Translations under genes and position numbers: made by a program
Notes under the pieces: generated by a model
What the model was told of the DNA's origin: nothing
The model's input: the letters and a program-made list of their open reading frames with translations, nothing else
Database searches by the model: none
Part shown: positions 11,641-22,128 of the stretch, piece after piece
How the letters are laid out: each line of letters starts with the position of its first letter
Numbering within the stretch: position 1 is the stretch's first letter
From: Tretioscincus oriximinensis
Taxonomy: Eukaryota; Chordata; Lepidosauria; Squamata; Gymnophthalmidae
Direction of reading: 5' to 3'
Length of the DNA stretch: 64,000 nucleotides
Assembly: GCA_022410635.1 (NCBI GenBank)
Contig: JAJVDF010000364.1
Span: 879,216-943,215, forward strand

Positions 11641-11765
11641 TTTAAAGGAGTAGGGATTCACGAGAACACATTCCCANTGGATGGCCCCCAGGTTGCAGAA
11701 TTACTTCCTGTTGAAGGTATCTCAAGAAATATTTTCCCTTTGCACTTTACACTTTCAGATGTATA
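11640..11765 (+). mobile_element. Short L2-type LINE fragment
   Basis: In decayed form it encodes a 'MAPRLQNYFL'-like piece ('atggcccccaggttgcagaa') matching the 'APxLWNSLP' region of the L2-type copy near 20725. It is about 125 bp. Confidence 0.4.
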
Positions 11766-12424
11766 GTGAAAATGCACCTTTGCTGTTGTATGGTCCTTTG
11801 TACCCAGATATATAGCTATTTCCACACTGCCCCTTCCATCTCAAATCAAGATGTGATGCCTTGGCCTAAGTTAAGCAACCCTACAGTTTTGGTGCTACTT
11901 CTGGCATCACTTCTTGGAGTGTTGCTCAAACAAATCCCCTTCGTGGACCTACTGATACACCACTAGACTATGATAGAGCAATGTTTTGGACATACGATCC
12001 TGCTGTATGCTCTGTCCTGTTCAGGTGGAGCACTCAAGAAGGAATCCATTGGAATGGATTAAGATTCAGAACATAAAAAGACCAAAATGTTAGGAAAGAA
12101 CCAAGGTTGTTTCTTACTGTCTGCCTGTTTCCACAAATGGAGAAGTGCAAGGGCTCCCTATCTTGGCTAATTTTGGAGATCAGGGAATGAAAGTTCCCTG
12201 AACTTTGAAGTTACAGGAGGGTGGATTTTAGCAGTGCATGTGGAAACAGCACTGTGGGGGCATTTCTGGAGCCTACCAAAACGAGTCTTGGGAACACCTG
12301 GAGGACCACATTTAAGAAGTTGTGGTACATATGGTTTTTTATTCCACATGAAAGCTCCATACATCTAGGCACTACTGGGTGCAAATGGATGGATGCTTCA
12401 CTCCAGGACAGCAGCTAGCAAGGT
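11766..12424. other. Unassigned non-coding stretch
   Basis: No supported gene, RNA or repeat was seen. Confidence 0.4.
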
Positions 12425-12577
12425 TAGAAGGAACTGCTGTACATAAGCTCTCCAGGAGTCCTTTGGGTGAAATCCCCTCTCAACCATGAAAGCTCCATTG
12501 CTTATCTTGAGCAATTACTTTCTCTTAATTTAACCTACTTAAATGGGTTGTTGTAAGGATAAAAAGAAAAGGAGGGA
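12425..12577 (+). mobile_element. tRNA-SINE fragment (MIR-like body)
   Basis: The phrases 'ggtgaaatcccctctcaacc', 'gagcaattactttctcttaa' and 'gggttgttgtaaggataaaa' match the body of common amniote tRNA-headed SINEs. It directly abuts the GAA tract of the next SINE. Confidence 0.5.
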
Positions 12578-12584
12578 TGGAGAA

Positions 12585-12850
12585 ACAGAAGAAGAAGAAG
12601 AAGAAGAAGAAGAAGAAGAAGAAGAAGAAGAAGAAGAAGAAGAAGAAGAAGAAGAAGAAGAAGAAGAAGAAGAAGAAGAAGNNNNNNNNNNNNNNNNNNN
12701 NNNNNNNNNNNNNNNNNNNNNNNNNNNNNNNNNNNNNNNNNNNNNNNNNNNNNNNNAAGAAGAAGAAGAAGAAGAAGAAGAAGAAGAAGAAGAAGAAGAA
12801 GAAGAAGAAGAAGAAGAAGAAGAAGAAGAAGAAGAAGAAGAAGAAGAAGA
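12585..12850. repeat. (GAA)n microsatellite with assembly gap
   Basis: Uninterrupted GAA units run 12585-12681 and 12757-12850, separated by 75 Ns. The true repeat length is therefore unknown. The tract lies exactly where the SINE tail should be. Confidence 0.95.
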
Positions 12851-12940
12851 ACTGGGTTCTTATACCCCGCTTTTCTCACCTTTCAAAGGGACTCAAAGCA
12901 GCTTACAAGGGTATTTTGCCCGAAGGCTCACCTTGGGTTC
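12585..12940 (-). mobile_element. SINE 3' end with expanded (TTC)n tail
   Basis: From 12851 the plus strand reads 'actgggttcttataccccgc', 'ttttctcacctttcaaaggg' and 'actcaaagcagcttacaagg', the reverse complement of the SINE Bov-B-like tail. Its terminal (TTC)n has expanded to at least 190 bp of GAA on the plus strand, interrupted by a 75-base N run. Only ~90 bp of SINE body remains. Confidence 0.8.
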
Positions 12941-14389
12941 TTCTGAGGTCATAAATGAATGAGTAAATAGTCTATCTGGGCCCACTGGAAACAGTAAAAG
13001 AGGGAGATTTTAACCATCCCAATACTCTTTTCACAGCAGTGATGTGTTGTACAACAGATATACAAATTTCCTTTCATCTATTAAAAAGACAAATGTTATA
13101 TCATATCCAGCAAATTATGTGAGAGAAAATGACATATTCATTTCTAAGGCCCTGTCTTACAGAACCTTTTTCTTGGCTATACCTCAGATTGGGACCTGCC
13201 ATAATCTGCACTAGCACATGGATGGCCCCACGATATAGTGCAGACTAAGGCTCCAAGATACAGTCCAGAATAAGGCTGAGTGGGAATAGATTTAAGAGGT
13301 GGAAGGCAGAAAAAATGTACTAGTTCATTAAAAAAAACTTTCTGGGAAGTAGCCATAGGATACCTGAGGTGAATCTAGTTTACAATTTTGGTAATTTTTT
13401 TCTTGCTTGAAGGAAAGAGAAAAGTGATGCAACTCTTTGTTAATATTAGGACTTGTTGAATCTACCATTTCCACTCAAGCTTTGTGACATTTGAATGGAT
13501 AGGAGGAAGGCTTTTACCTTAGGAAAGTTAAAGAAATGTTAATGAGTGCTTTAAATGCTATTATAAACTCTCCACCTAAAGCTTTGCCTAGAGGTGGAAT
13601 CTGATCTCAAATGACTACAGAAAAGTTAGCTAAACAACAGACCTAGAATTTAAGATGTCATATTATTTGGATGGTTTAAACGTCAACTACTTCATGGATG
13701 TTTAGCAACATAATCAGACATTTTTTGCAAGACACTTTGTCAGTTACTGTATGACAAATATAATGAATATTATGTTCTATTGGTTACCTGAAGCTAGCTT
13801 ATGCTCTAGGCAATATAGAACTCCTGGTGCCTCTTATGTTTATCATTTTACACTATAATGGTGTAAAATCACACCTTGGTCCACATGTAATTATGGGGAA
13901 ACAGCTGTGACTGCAATGGGAAGTTCCAATGTTTAATTTATTTCATGCTAGTAGTTCTCTGCCGATGAAAGAGTGGTGTGGATTACATAGATGTGTCTTT
14001 ATGGTGATCTACACTGCACTTATTATGTGGACTGCAATCCATGCTATCTCCATGCTCTTTGAAGAAGTGGGCATAGCTCATTTGTAAACAATTCCATTTG
14101 GGACTTAATACAATTGCGTGTCAAAATCTATAACTCCATACGTGCCAATGAGGGCCACATTTAGACAAAATATAGATACCGGTAGTACTAAGAAGATAAT
14201 ATTTTTATTGCTTTTTATTATTATAAAATCCAGAGTAGCTGAGGGAAGAGGGGAGTAAAAGAAATAAAGTAAATAAGTAAGTAAATTAGTAGGTAAGTAA
14301 ATTACAGCCCATGGGGTCATGGGCAAAATATAGCCTAAATCTGATCCTGGTGCCAATTCTGTTCATGTCCATGTTTTTTTTTTCTTTTT
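12941..14389. other. Unassigned non-coding stretch
   Basis: About 1.4 kb without a recognised gene or repeat. A piece near 13205-13290 ('gcacatggatggccc' and 'cagaataaggctgagt') resembles 30945-31005 and may be part of a further dispersed repeat. Confidence 0.4.
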
Positions 14390-14975
14390 GGTGATAAGCT
14401 TTTTAATTTTTGGCAGTATGTAAGATGCCANTCTAGAGATCTTGTGCCCCAAACTGCATTTTCTTTCCCCAAAGAAGACCTTAAAAACTGCTGAAATCAG
14501 GTTAACAGTGTTCAGGACATTTCTCAAAGGATTCTGCGAACAATGACTTGTGAGGCTGTTGAGCATGCTTCTGGGATGAACACAACTCCCAGGCTCCTTT
14601 GATTAGAAGCCACAAAGGCAAAACTGGTTTAAAGGCACAAACAACGCAGTCGCTAAGAGCCAGTCTTTCAACTGAGAGATCTGGTTTCAAAGCCCTGTGT
14701 GGGACGTGGAGAGGGATGAGCACCCTCTACTGGCCTTCAACAGTAGCCAACTCAGTTATTCAAAAGAAAGTAGATTTGCAATGTAAAATTGCAGTCTACA
14801 TGTCAATTACATAAATGAGTACCACCATTAACCTGGTGGGGAACTTAGAATAGNTGAAAGTCTTCGGGTGAAAATTAACCCTGTAAGCTGCTCTGAGTCC
14901 CATCAGGTAAGGTATAAAAAACCAGATTGTTTTTAAATACACAACAATTTCAGGCACTGTGGCGCTGACTTTTGT
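14390..14975 (-). mobile_element. Mobile family U, copy split by a SINE
   Basis: Read on the minus strand, the flanks match 18340-18620 on the plus strand: 'gcctgaaattgtt', 'ttctaatcaaag', 'gcatgctcaacag', 'gttaacctgatttcagcag' and 'ctttggggaaagaaaatgc'. The match is interrupted by the SINE at 14631-14928 at a 'tttaaa' site, so the SINE inserted into this older element. Confidence 0.55.
14631..14928 (+). mobile_element. tRNA-derived SINE with Bov-B-like tail
   Basis: The head 'acgcagtcgctaagag', a B-box-like 'tggtttcaaagccc', the body 'accattaacctggtggggaa' and the tail 'ctgtaagctgctctgagtcc' are all present. It is a diverged, nearly full-length copy lying inside a family U element. Confidence 0.75.
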
Positions 14976-15102
14976 TGCTAGTGAAATATGAGAGCAGCAA
15001 ACTCTCACTACTGCTTCTATAGTATCTCCTGTATACTTCTGCCCACCCCTTGTCCTTACTAGGATAATCCCCCACAGTGAATTTATTTAAGTTGGCAAAG
15101 TG

Positions 15103-15545
15103 TTCCCTTACTTTTCTTCTTTCTTCTTTCTTCTTTCTTCTTTCTTCTTTCTTCTTTCTTCTTTCTTCTTCTTTCTCTTCTCCTTCTTCTCCTTCTTCTC
15201 CTTCTTCTCCTTCTTCTCCTTCTCCTTCTCCTTCTTCTCCTTCTTCTCCTTCTCCTTCTCCTTCTTCTTCTCCTTCTTCTCCTTCTTCTTCTTCTTTTTC
15301 CTCTTCTTCCTCTTCTTCTTCCTCTTCTTCTTGTTCTTCTTCTTGTTCTTATTCTTGTTGTTGTTCTTCTTCTTGTTGTTCTTCTTCTTGTTGTTCTTGT
15401 TGTTCTTCTTCTTGTTCTTCTTCTTCTTGTTCTTCTTCTTCTTGTTGTTGTTCTTCCTCTTCCTCCTCTTCCTCCTCTTCCTCCTCTTCTTTCTCTTCCT
15501 CCTCTTCCTCCTCTTCTTTCTCTTTCTCTTCTTTCTCTTCTTCAT
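15103..15545. repeat. 440 bp pyrimidine-rich tract (plus strand)
   Basis: The plus strand is almost pure pyrimidine. It begins as (CTTCTTT)n, becomes (CTTCTCC)n, then TTC/TTG mixtures (15330-15450) and finally (CCTCTTCCT)n. All three frames stay open on both strands, giving low-complexity Ser, Phe/Leu, Lys or Glu strings. These are artefacts of composition and not genes. Mirror-symmetric pyrimidine runs of this kind can adopt triplex DNA. Confidence 0.95.
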
Positions 15546-16877
15546 TAGCATTATGAAGGCCAGTTGATTTTGCATTTCCTTTCTCAGAAAACAAACAAAC
15601 AAAACAGAAACAAAATATTTCATGAAGATTAATTCCAGAACACTTGCATGAAAAGGTTATAAGGCAGGATAGAATAATGAATAAATGAATAATTGGTGAT
15701 TTTGTCCCACTGAATGCCCACATGTTTTGGCATTGATTGGAGACAGAAGGACACCAATACCTATGCCCTGAAATTGTAACTAAAATATGAAATTTCAGTG
15801 GTTTGAGAGCTGAGATAATCTTTTTATTGGATAGGTCAAATTGTCAAGCAATGGCTTTGATCCTAATTGAAAGGCCTTTTAGAGTATGACCTCTGAGTAT
15901 GAGAGACTTCTTAGGCCATTTAAAATCTTACCTGTGACTGCAGCCTGACAACCTTTCCTAATGCTACTGATACCCCNATGCAATTTTAAAGATCAATCAA
16001 TGAGGTTTTCCTCCAAATCTTACCACACGTGAGAGACAGATATGTCCAATAATTAGGTCCACGCTTGATTGTAATATTGAAACTCCTGTATGATTTTTGC
16101 AAAACTATTCTGATTACTCTTTCTCTATGCCAATGCCTTTTAATTTTTCAGATTGTTTGTACGCATTCCTCACTCCCAGTCAAGTTAACAGAAAAAACAT
16201 TCCTCAACTATATGATTTCATCCCAACTCTCTGTCAGAAGGCACAGGAAGTAGCCCCAGAAACTGGATTATTTTCTGCATTTCCCAAGATGGAGCTGAGC
16301 ATGTCAACAACAGTTAGGTCAGGTGAGCTGCCACTATCCATGTGCACAACTGTGGCAGTGGAGGATGAAGGAGGTTGAAAAAGCTGTCTGGGTGTTTTTT
16401 CTTCCCCTTGCTCTGTGGGAAAAGTTACTCTAACGGTGCTTTCCACACCTCTACAGAGGGATAGTGGTTCAATAGATGTGGGAAAATACTGTTCCCACAA
16501 TTCTTAAGCTTTCCCACAATGACATGTTCACAACATGTGGATCCTGCCCAGGATTCTAGATTAGATGAAATGATTTTGATCCAGTGCAGCAGCAACGTTT
16601 GTGTTCCTGTATTTTGATTGGCCTCTGCAAAAAAAGAAGAAAAAGAAGAAAGAAGAAGATACTGCTGGGTGGTTTTCTGTATGGGTGCATTTGGCCTAAA
16701 GTGATTGGGCTGGTTTGTGGTGAGTTTGGTGAGTCTGCAGAGTGCTTAGAGAGTGTTTCTGTGTGTCAACAAGAACTATGTAATGAGCTTCATGTGGAAT
16801 TGGAATCACTGGGCTTAGTCAACCACTCTACTGGATTATTTGGAATGTGTCATACATACTGGTCTATTAGGGAGCTT
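15546..16877. other. Unassigned non-coding stretch
   Basis: A 16584-17108 reading frame begins here but runs into the next SINE and has no recognised domain. A small AAGAAG cluster lies near 16632-16660. Confidence 0.4.
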
Positions 16878-17210
16878 GAAGAAGAAGAAGAAGAAGAAGA
16901 AGAAGAAGAAGAACTTGGTTCTTATACCCCGCTTTTCTCACCTTTCAAAGGGACTCAAAGCAGCTTACAAGGATATATTTTGCCCGAAGGCTCACATTCT
17001 ATCTTTCCCACCAGGCTATGGTGGTTCCCATGTATCTACTTGCAGTCAGTTGCAATTTCTTCCAATTCATGCTTTCGAATAGCTGGGTTGGCTAGAGCTA
17101 CAGGCTAGTGGAAGGTGCTCACCCCTCCCCACTTCCAACACAGGGCTTCGAAACCCCATCTCCCAGGCGAGAGACGAATTCCTAAGCAACTGAGCTATCC
17201 GTGCCTGCTC
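16878..17210 (-). mobile_element. Full-length tRNA-derived SINE
   Basis: This is the best-preserved copy. Reverse-complemented it starts GCAGGCACGGATAGCTCAGT (A box), then GGGGTTTCGAAGCCC (B box), 'gaaccaccatagcctggtgg', 'gctgctttgagtccctttga', 'gagaaaagcggggtataaga' and ends in (TTC)12 or so. The intact boxes suggest a tRNA ancestor and a pol III promoter. The reading frame crossing it is fortuitous. Confidence 0.9.
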
Positions 17211-17550
17211 TGAATCCTGCTATAGAGTTGTATGTGATTCAAAAAAGGTAGTAAACATGGCACCATAGCCCACTCTAACCATGGACTGTTTGTATGTTAG
17301 TCCGGTTAATAGACCAGCTACCTGGGTGTTCAATACATCAAAGCTGAGATGTCTAACAACATTTTGCTGAGCATAAATGTAGATTTGGGGACCTTGGCCA
17401 AGGCATCCCTTGCAGGGAACTATGGAATGTGAGACTTTCCAGCTATAATGCAGATAATTCTTGGCAGTCTGACATACCATGGGTTGGCTCTCATGTGCAT
17501 CAACCTAGCATGGCACATCATACCATGCTCTGAGTGGAAAGGACCACTCC

Positions 17551-18100
17551 GGTGTAGTGGTTAGAATATCAGACTTTTTTCTGCAAGTCTCGTGGTTTGA
17601 TTCTCGTGGTTTGATTCACAAAAGCCTGTTGGATGACCTTGGGTTCACAGGTGTTTTCAGGGTGGGACAATTCAGGCCCTTCCACCTGCCTTGATTCCTA
17701 CCTTATGTTTTAAAGTCTTCAGCGATACGTGGTGAGTCTTCCACAGCTGATTACGCCATACGCATGCCAACAAGCAGTAATCAGTGATCATCCGGAACTG
17801 CTTGTGGCACATGTGGGGAGTAATCAGAAAAGAAGATTCGCCGTGCATCGCTGAAGGCTTTAAAGCATAAGGTAGGAAGCTGAGCGGAAGCGGGCTCCTT
17901 CAGTCTTCTGCCCTGGGGCCCCATAGAGCCTGGCTCTTCTACTGCTTGGGTTAATCATAGTTCTTTGGAGCTCTGTCAGCCCCCCTAGTTTGCAAGGTGT
18001 CTGTTGTGAAAAGAAGGACAGAAAGTTATGTAAATCGTTTTGATTCCCTTTGGGATGAGAAAAGNAGGGTATAAAAACCAGCTCTTCTTCTTNCTCTTCT
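17551..18100 (+). mobile_element. Sauria-type SINE, interrupted by a MITE
   Basis: The head is GGTGTAGTGGTTAGAATATC. The body continues 'tggatgaccttgggtt', is broken, and resumes 'aatcatagttctttggagct'. The tail is 'tcgttttgattccctttggg', then 'gagaaaagnagggtataaaa' and (TTC)n. Removing 17646-17952 restores a contiguous SINE. This head differs from the more common GCAGGCACGGATAGC head but the tail is shared. Confidence 0.8.
17646..17944. mobile_element. 299 bp foldback hAT-like MITE
   Basis: It is flanked by perfect 8 bp duplications cttgggtt (17638-17645 and 17945-17952), the size expected of hAT transposons. Long inverted arms lie at about 17695-17742 and 17829-17880, for example 'cctaccttatgttttaaagt' against reverse-complement 'cctaccttatgctttaaagc'. 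It starts CACAGG and ends CTACTG, and encodes nothing. Confidence 0.75.
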
Positions 18101-18329
18101 TTTTATTTCCTCCTATTATTTCTCCTTCTTTTTCTTCCTTTTTCTTAAAAGAAGGGACTAGAAGAACTGACTTCTATAGAACTATAAAAAGTCTCAGAAA
18201 ACTGGATAAAAAAGATGCAGTTTCTTCAAGGAACAGCATAGGACATATTCACAGATGCATTTCCCCATCACCACACTTTCACAGAGTGATATTTCCACAG
18301 CATCAGAAATGAAATAAAGACACCAACGA

Positions 18330-18620
18330 ACATTTTTGTCTTAAAGCGACATTGTCATACNGCAACACATAGCATTACACTATGTCCTTAGAAGTGACAC
18401 TGCCACAGTGCCTGAAATTGTTTTGTATTTAAAGTGGTTTTGCTCTTCTGGTTTCTAATCAAAGAACCCTGGAAGTTTTGTTCTTCCAAGGCACATGCTC
18501 AACAGTATCACAAGTCACCTTTCTCTCAGAACTCTTTTAAGAAATTTCCTGGATTCTGTTAACCTGATTTCAGAAGTTCTTTGGGGGAAGAAAATACTAT
18601 TTGGAGCCCTTGATTTTTAA
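18330..18620 (+). mobile_element. Mobile family U, copy 2
   Basis: This is the uninterrupted partner of the minus-strand copy at 14390-14975. Shared motifs include 'acagtgcctgaaattgtttt', 'gtttctaatcaaagaaccct', 'catgctcaacagtatcacaa' and 'gttaacctgatttcagaagt'. Ends and class are undetermined. Confidence 0.55.
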
Positions 18621-19284
18621 AGTGGCAACTTAAATGTCAAAAATGAATAAATAAAAACTATCATAAAAGAAGAACATGGACTGATTTATAGATTTGGACC
18701 CCTCTATCCAACACGCTTATGTGTTAAGTTCCAAAGTAGCTCATTCACTAGCCCTGGTATACTTTACTAACCTTCCTCCCGTTGCAAAAAACGCAAACAA
18801 TTTTTTAAATCCATGTGGAATAGAGAGACGAGTTACCAGGAAATAGAGCCAGCCAGTAGCCAGAATGTACTCCTGAGCATGCTCAGTGTGGAGCCAAACA
18901 AGGAAATGTATGAGATTCTTGTGCTGTCTTCACATGAGATCCTGCTTTCTCCCATTAACCCAGCATATGAAGGCTTGAAAGGGAAATATGGGCCATTTCA
19001 TAAAGATGTGGGAAACTATCAGCAATCAGGCAATTGCTGATCCTCACTTCTTTATTACTGATACATGGCAAAAAGAATGAAGATGTTGGAACATCCTGGC
19101 GAGAACCGTGTGGAGGTGTGTTCAGTTATTTTTTTTCAAAAGTACAGCAAATTAAAACAAACCTGTTGTCTCTGGCGAAAGTAGCGAAGATGATAACTTG
19201 ATGACTTTTGTCTCGCATAGATTGTATTCACATGTATCAAAATAGTGGTCCAAGAGTACTTCAGAGATGGTAGCATATGGCTTT
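18621..19284. other. Unassigned non-coding stretch
   Basis: No supported feature beyond a palindromic 'gagcatgctc' near 18877 that recurs in the repeat pair at 48394 and 60188. Confidence 0.35.
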
Positions 19285-19480
19285 CGCGTTCCTAGGATGG
19301 ATGTCTTGATGCTGCCTCTGAGATGGAGCAGCAGGCAGGATTCCTGAAATGCCATTTGCATGGCGTTGAGAACAGTTGAAGATTTTGTCTTCTTCTTCCC
19401 AGGTGGGCCTTGGTGTGAGACAGAATGCTGGACTAGATGGGCTCAAGCCCAATTCAGCAGCCTTATGTTCTTATGTTCTA
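19285..19480 (+). mobile_element. L3/CR1-like LINE 3' end
   Basis: Contains 'gagatggagcagcaggcagg', 'cctgaaatgccatttgcatg', 'gacagaatgctggactagat' and 'cagccttatgttcttatgtt'. It is the last ~200 bp of the 3' UTR. Confidence 0.7.
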
Positions 19481-20053
19481 ATCCATGAGAGCCGGAGGGG
19501 AATACTGGTGTTTGTGCAATCTCACCTATGAATTTCCTCTTTAATCTTAACTACTCTCTACAATTTTGCACCCTCATAACTTTCTCCCCTTATTTCTTTT
19601 TACAAGACCTCTCATACCCTTCATTCCATCCATTTAAAGCAGCTGGTTCAGCCCAGAGTAACCACCTGCTGGTCTTGTTTCTGTCGTCTTCCCCATCTCG
19701 CTCCATACGTCTGGAATTTGAACTGAAGTAATGATTTTNCCCCCCTCTCTTTACCTTCTTGTATGCTTAATTTTAACTTGTGTTGTTTGATACTTGATTT
19801 TTAATATTTGTATTTACTTTGTATTTCCTCTATAGTGCACTGATAGCACTACATAAATGAATGAAAACTTCTGCATCTTGTCTGAAACATCTCAGCTGTA
19901 CATTTTTTTACTGTATGTGTGAATGAAGCTGAGAATCTTTCTGTNGTAGGATGATTTGGGGCTATTTCCAGGAGGAGGGACTTGTGTCTGCCTGCTAGCC
20001 CAGATTACAATACATTTTGTCTAGGGTCTGTCATAACCTGGACTAGAGTGTAA
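19481..20053. other. Unassigned non-coding stretch
   Basis: A T-rich part ends 'gcactacataaatgaatgaa' (19840-19865). That looks like the tail of an unidentified retroelement, but the family was not recognised. Confidence 0.35.
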
Positions 20054-20824
20054 ATGCCAGGTCCTTGTTCCAGGATGGGGGCCAATAAATTGAAGCTGAA
20101 TCCAGACAAAACGGAGGTGCTGTGTGTTGGAGCATCCCGGGTTCGTGAAGTGGGGAGGCACCCTATCCTTGGTGGGGTAGAATTACCCTATAAGGGACGG
20201 GTGCGAAATCTTGGGGTGCTTCTGGATTCTGCACTGACACTTGAAAATCAGGTGGAGGCAGTGGCCAGGAGTGCCTACTTCCAGTTACGTCTGGTTCGCC
20301 AGTTACGGCCACTTCTGAACAGGGATGATCTAGCCACAGTAATCCATGCTCTGGTAATTTCCAGATTGGACTATTGTAATGCGCTCTATATGGGGCTGCC
20401 CTTGAAAACGGTTCGGAAGCTACAGCTGGTGCAGAATGCAGCCGCTAGACTGCTGACAGGGACAGCTGGACGGACACACATCACACCGGTCTTGAAAGAG
20501 CTGCACTGGCTGCCCATTCGCTACCGAGCCCAATTCAAGGTTTTGACTTTAACTTACAAGGCCCTAAATAACTTGGGCCCCAAATATCTAAAGGAACGCC
20601 TTCTTCCATACCAACCTGCCCGTGCCTTAAGATCTGCAGGAGAGGCCCTCCTGGTTGTACCACCCCTTTCAACAGCCAGTGGAGTGGGAACCCGGGTTAG
20701 GGCCTTCTCAGTGGTTGCCCCTTGTCTTTGGAACAGTCTCCCCCTCGAGGTGCATCTATCATCATCATTGTACTCTTTTAGAAGGTCCTTGAAGACGCAC
20801 CTCTTTTGCCTGGCCTTTGGCTGA
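20054..20824 (+). pseudogene. L2-type LINE ORF2 C-terminal fragment, still open
   Basis: A 256-residue open frame covers the C-terminal third of an L2/CR1-clade (Jockey superfamily) reverse transcriptase. Visible family signatures are KLNPDKTEVL near residue 20, RLDYCNALYMGLP near 105-117, KLQLVQNAAARLLTG, ELHWLPIRYRAQFK, PCLWNSLP and the terminal RSLKTHLFCLAFG. Complete ORF2 proteins of this clade are roughly 1000 residues. The endonuclease and the catalytic YADD/FADD box are absent, so this is a 5'-truncated, non-functional copy. Family homology begins around MGANKLKLNPDK (20075), so the first residues are probably flanking sequence. The open frame suggests a relatively young insertion. A decayed homologue lies at 57350-58195. 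Confidence 0.9.
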
Positions 20825-20960
20825 AGAAATGCCATCTCTATCCCTACTTTTAATAGTTTTATACTTTTTTAATTTTTGTAGTGATGCTTTACTGTTTTTG
20901 CCGCCCTGAGACCTTCGGGTATAGGGCAGGGTATAAGTATAAATAAATAAATAAATATAA
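20065..20960 (+). mobile_element. L2-type LINE, 5'-truncated insertion
   Basis: The ORF2 remnant is followed by a ~130 bp 3' UTR ending 'gccgccctgagaccttcggg', 'tatagggcagggtataagta' and (AAAT)n at 20940-20956. The same tail recurs at many L2 fragments and on two SINEs here, consistent with SINEs borrowing the LINE 3' end. A target duplication was not identified. Confidence 0.85.
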
Positions 20961-21854
20961 TCTTGAATAATAGCCTGTGCAGAAATTCTCTGGTCAGGAT
21001 TTTGACAGGACAACCTAACCTAATCACAGTTTTGCTCTGATCAGTAGGACGAAATAATAGGAGCTGTTGTTCTAGAGTTTGTGGAAAGCCACATAGAATG
21101 ATTAACAGAATACAGGTGCTTCATATTTGAGGAGGTTCACACTGGTGCGTTCTCTGAAGCCTCTCCCGTTATGGGTGCATCACAACAGAAGAAACTGAAC
21201 TTGTTTTTCATCTATTAAAGGCACAGCAACCCTNTAGTTTTCTTCTGTGCAGAGTTTATGGCCCTTGGTGCCACACAGAAGTCACTTCTGGAAATTTCAT
21301 TTTGTTGCTTCAAATTAGTCACTGTGAAACAGCCAAACAAACCTTCAGGCTTTGCTTGGTGTCCAACAGCTGCACATCAACGGCACAGGGATTAGTTCAT
21401 GAACTAGACCCTAGAGGATTCTCACAGCCCTANTCGTTGTTGTCATAATTAAAAACGTAACCCTTATAAAGCACCACAAAAAACAGGTGCTTTGAAAACT
21501 AGACAAAACATGTTCCCTGCCCTGAAGACTCTTGGTAGCTAAATAGGCCCAAACAATGAAAGGCAAGATGAGATAGCAGACCACAATTGAGGGGAAAATG
21601 AGGAAGGTGTGACATACCTGCTATATATTTATTCTTTTGTTTTATCCTCCTTAAATGCTATTGCAAAATATTATTAAGAGAGATCTTTAGCAGTGTTGAT
21701 GATAACAGAAACACAGCAGATATGGAGCAGATTGAACGAAACATTCAAGACAACATTGAACTTCAGCTTTTCTTGCTGTTTCTTCTTTTGGCCACAAAGG
21801 TTTATATCTCTGGTTCAAGTTTTCAGGCAGCACTGAATTCGGAACGACCTTTTA
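20961..21854. other. Unassigned non-coding stretch
   Basis: No gene or repeat family was recognised. Ambiguous bases occur near 21234 and 21433. Confidence 0.4.
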
Positions 21855-22128
21855 CTTATCAGTGACCAGGGGACATTCCTTGAAATTGATAGGCAAAAGG
21901 GTTGGGAGAGACAAAGAAAAGCATGAGTAGCTTTAAGACAGAATTAGATAAGTTCATGGAAGCCAAGGGCATAAATAGCTATTAGGTTGGAAACTCCTGA
22001 AATACTATTTGCAGGGAATTAAGAACAGGGGAGGGTTTTGCCTTCTGTTTGAGATTGCCTGGGTGCAATTGGTGGGCTACTATGTGAGATAGAATGCTGT
22101 ACTAGATGGACTCCTCTTAAGTTCTCAT
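21855..22128 (+). mobile_element. L3/CR1-like LINE 3' end
   Basis: Starts in the coding remnant ('gaccaggggacattccttga', matching TRGHSLK) and continues through 'ttaagacagaattagataag' and 'gatagaatgctgtactagat'. A small internal deletion removes part of the UTR. Confidence 0.7.

Noticed and set aside
12543..12962. Long poly-Glu, poly-Lys and poly-Leu reading frames
   Set aside because: They are translations of the GAA/TTC microsatellite across an N gap and have no gene context.
15077..15723. Ser-, Phe/Leu-, Lys- and Glu-rich reading frames of 124-171 codons
   Set aside because: All come from the pyrimidine tract at 15103-15545; every frame is open because of composition.
16584..17108. 174-codon frame
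   Set aside because: Its second half is inside an inverted SINE and its first half has no recognised domain.
17140..17210. tRNA gene suggested by intact A and B boxes
   Set aside because: The tRNA-like segment continues directly into SINE body and tail and lacks a cloverleaf acceptor stem; it is a SINE head. The same applies at 42460-42515 and 54514-54585.
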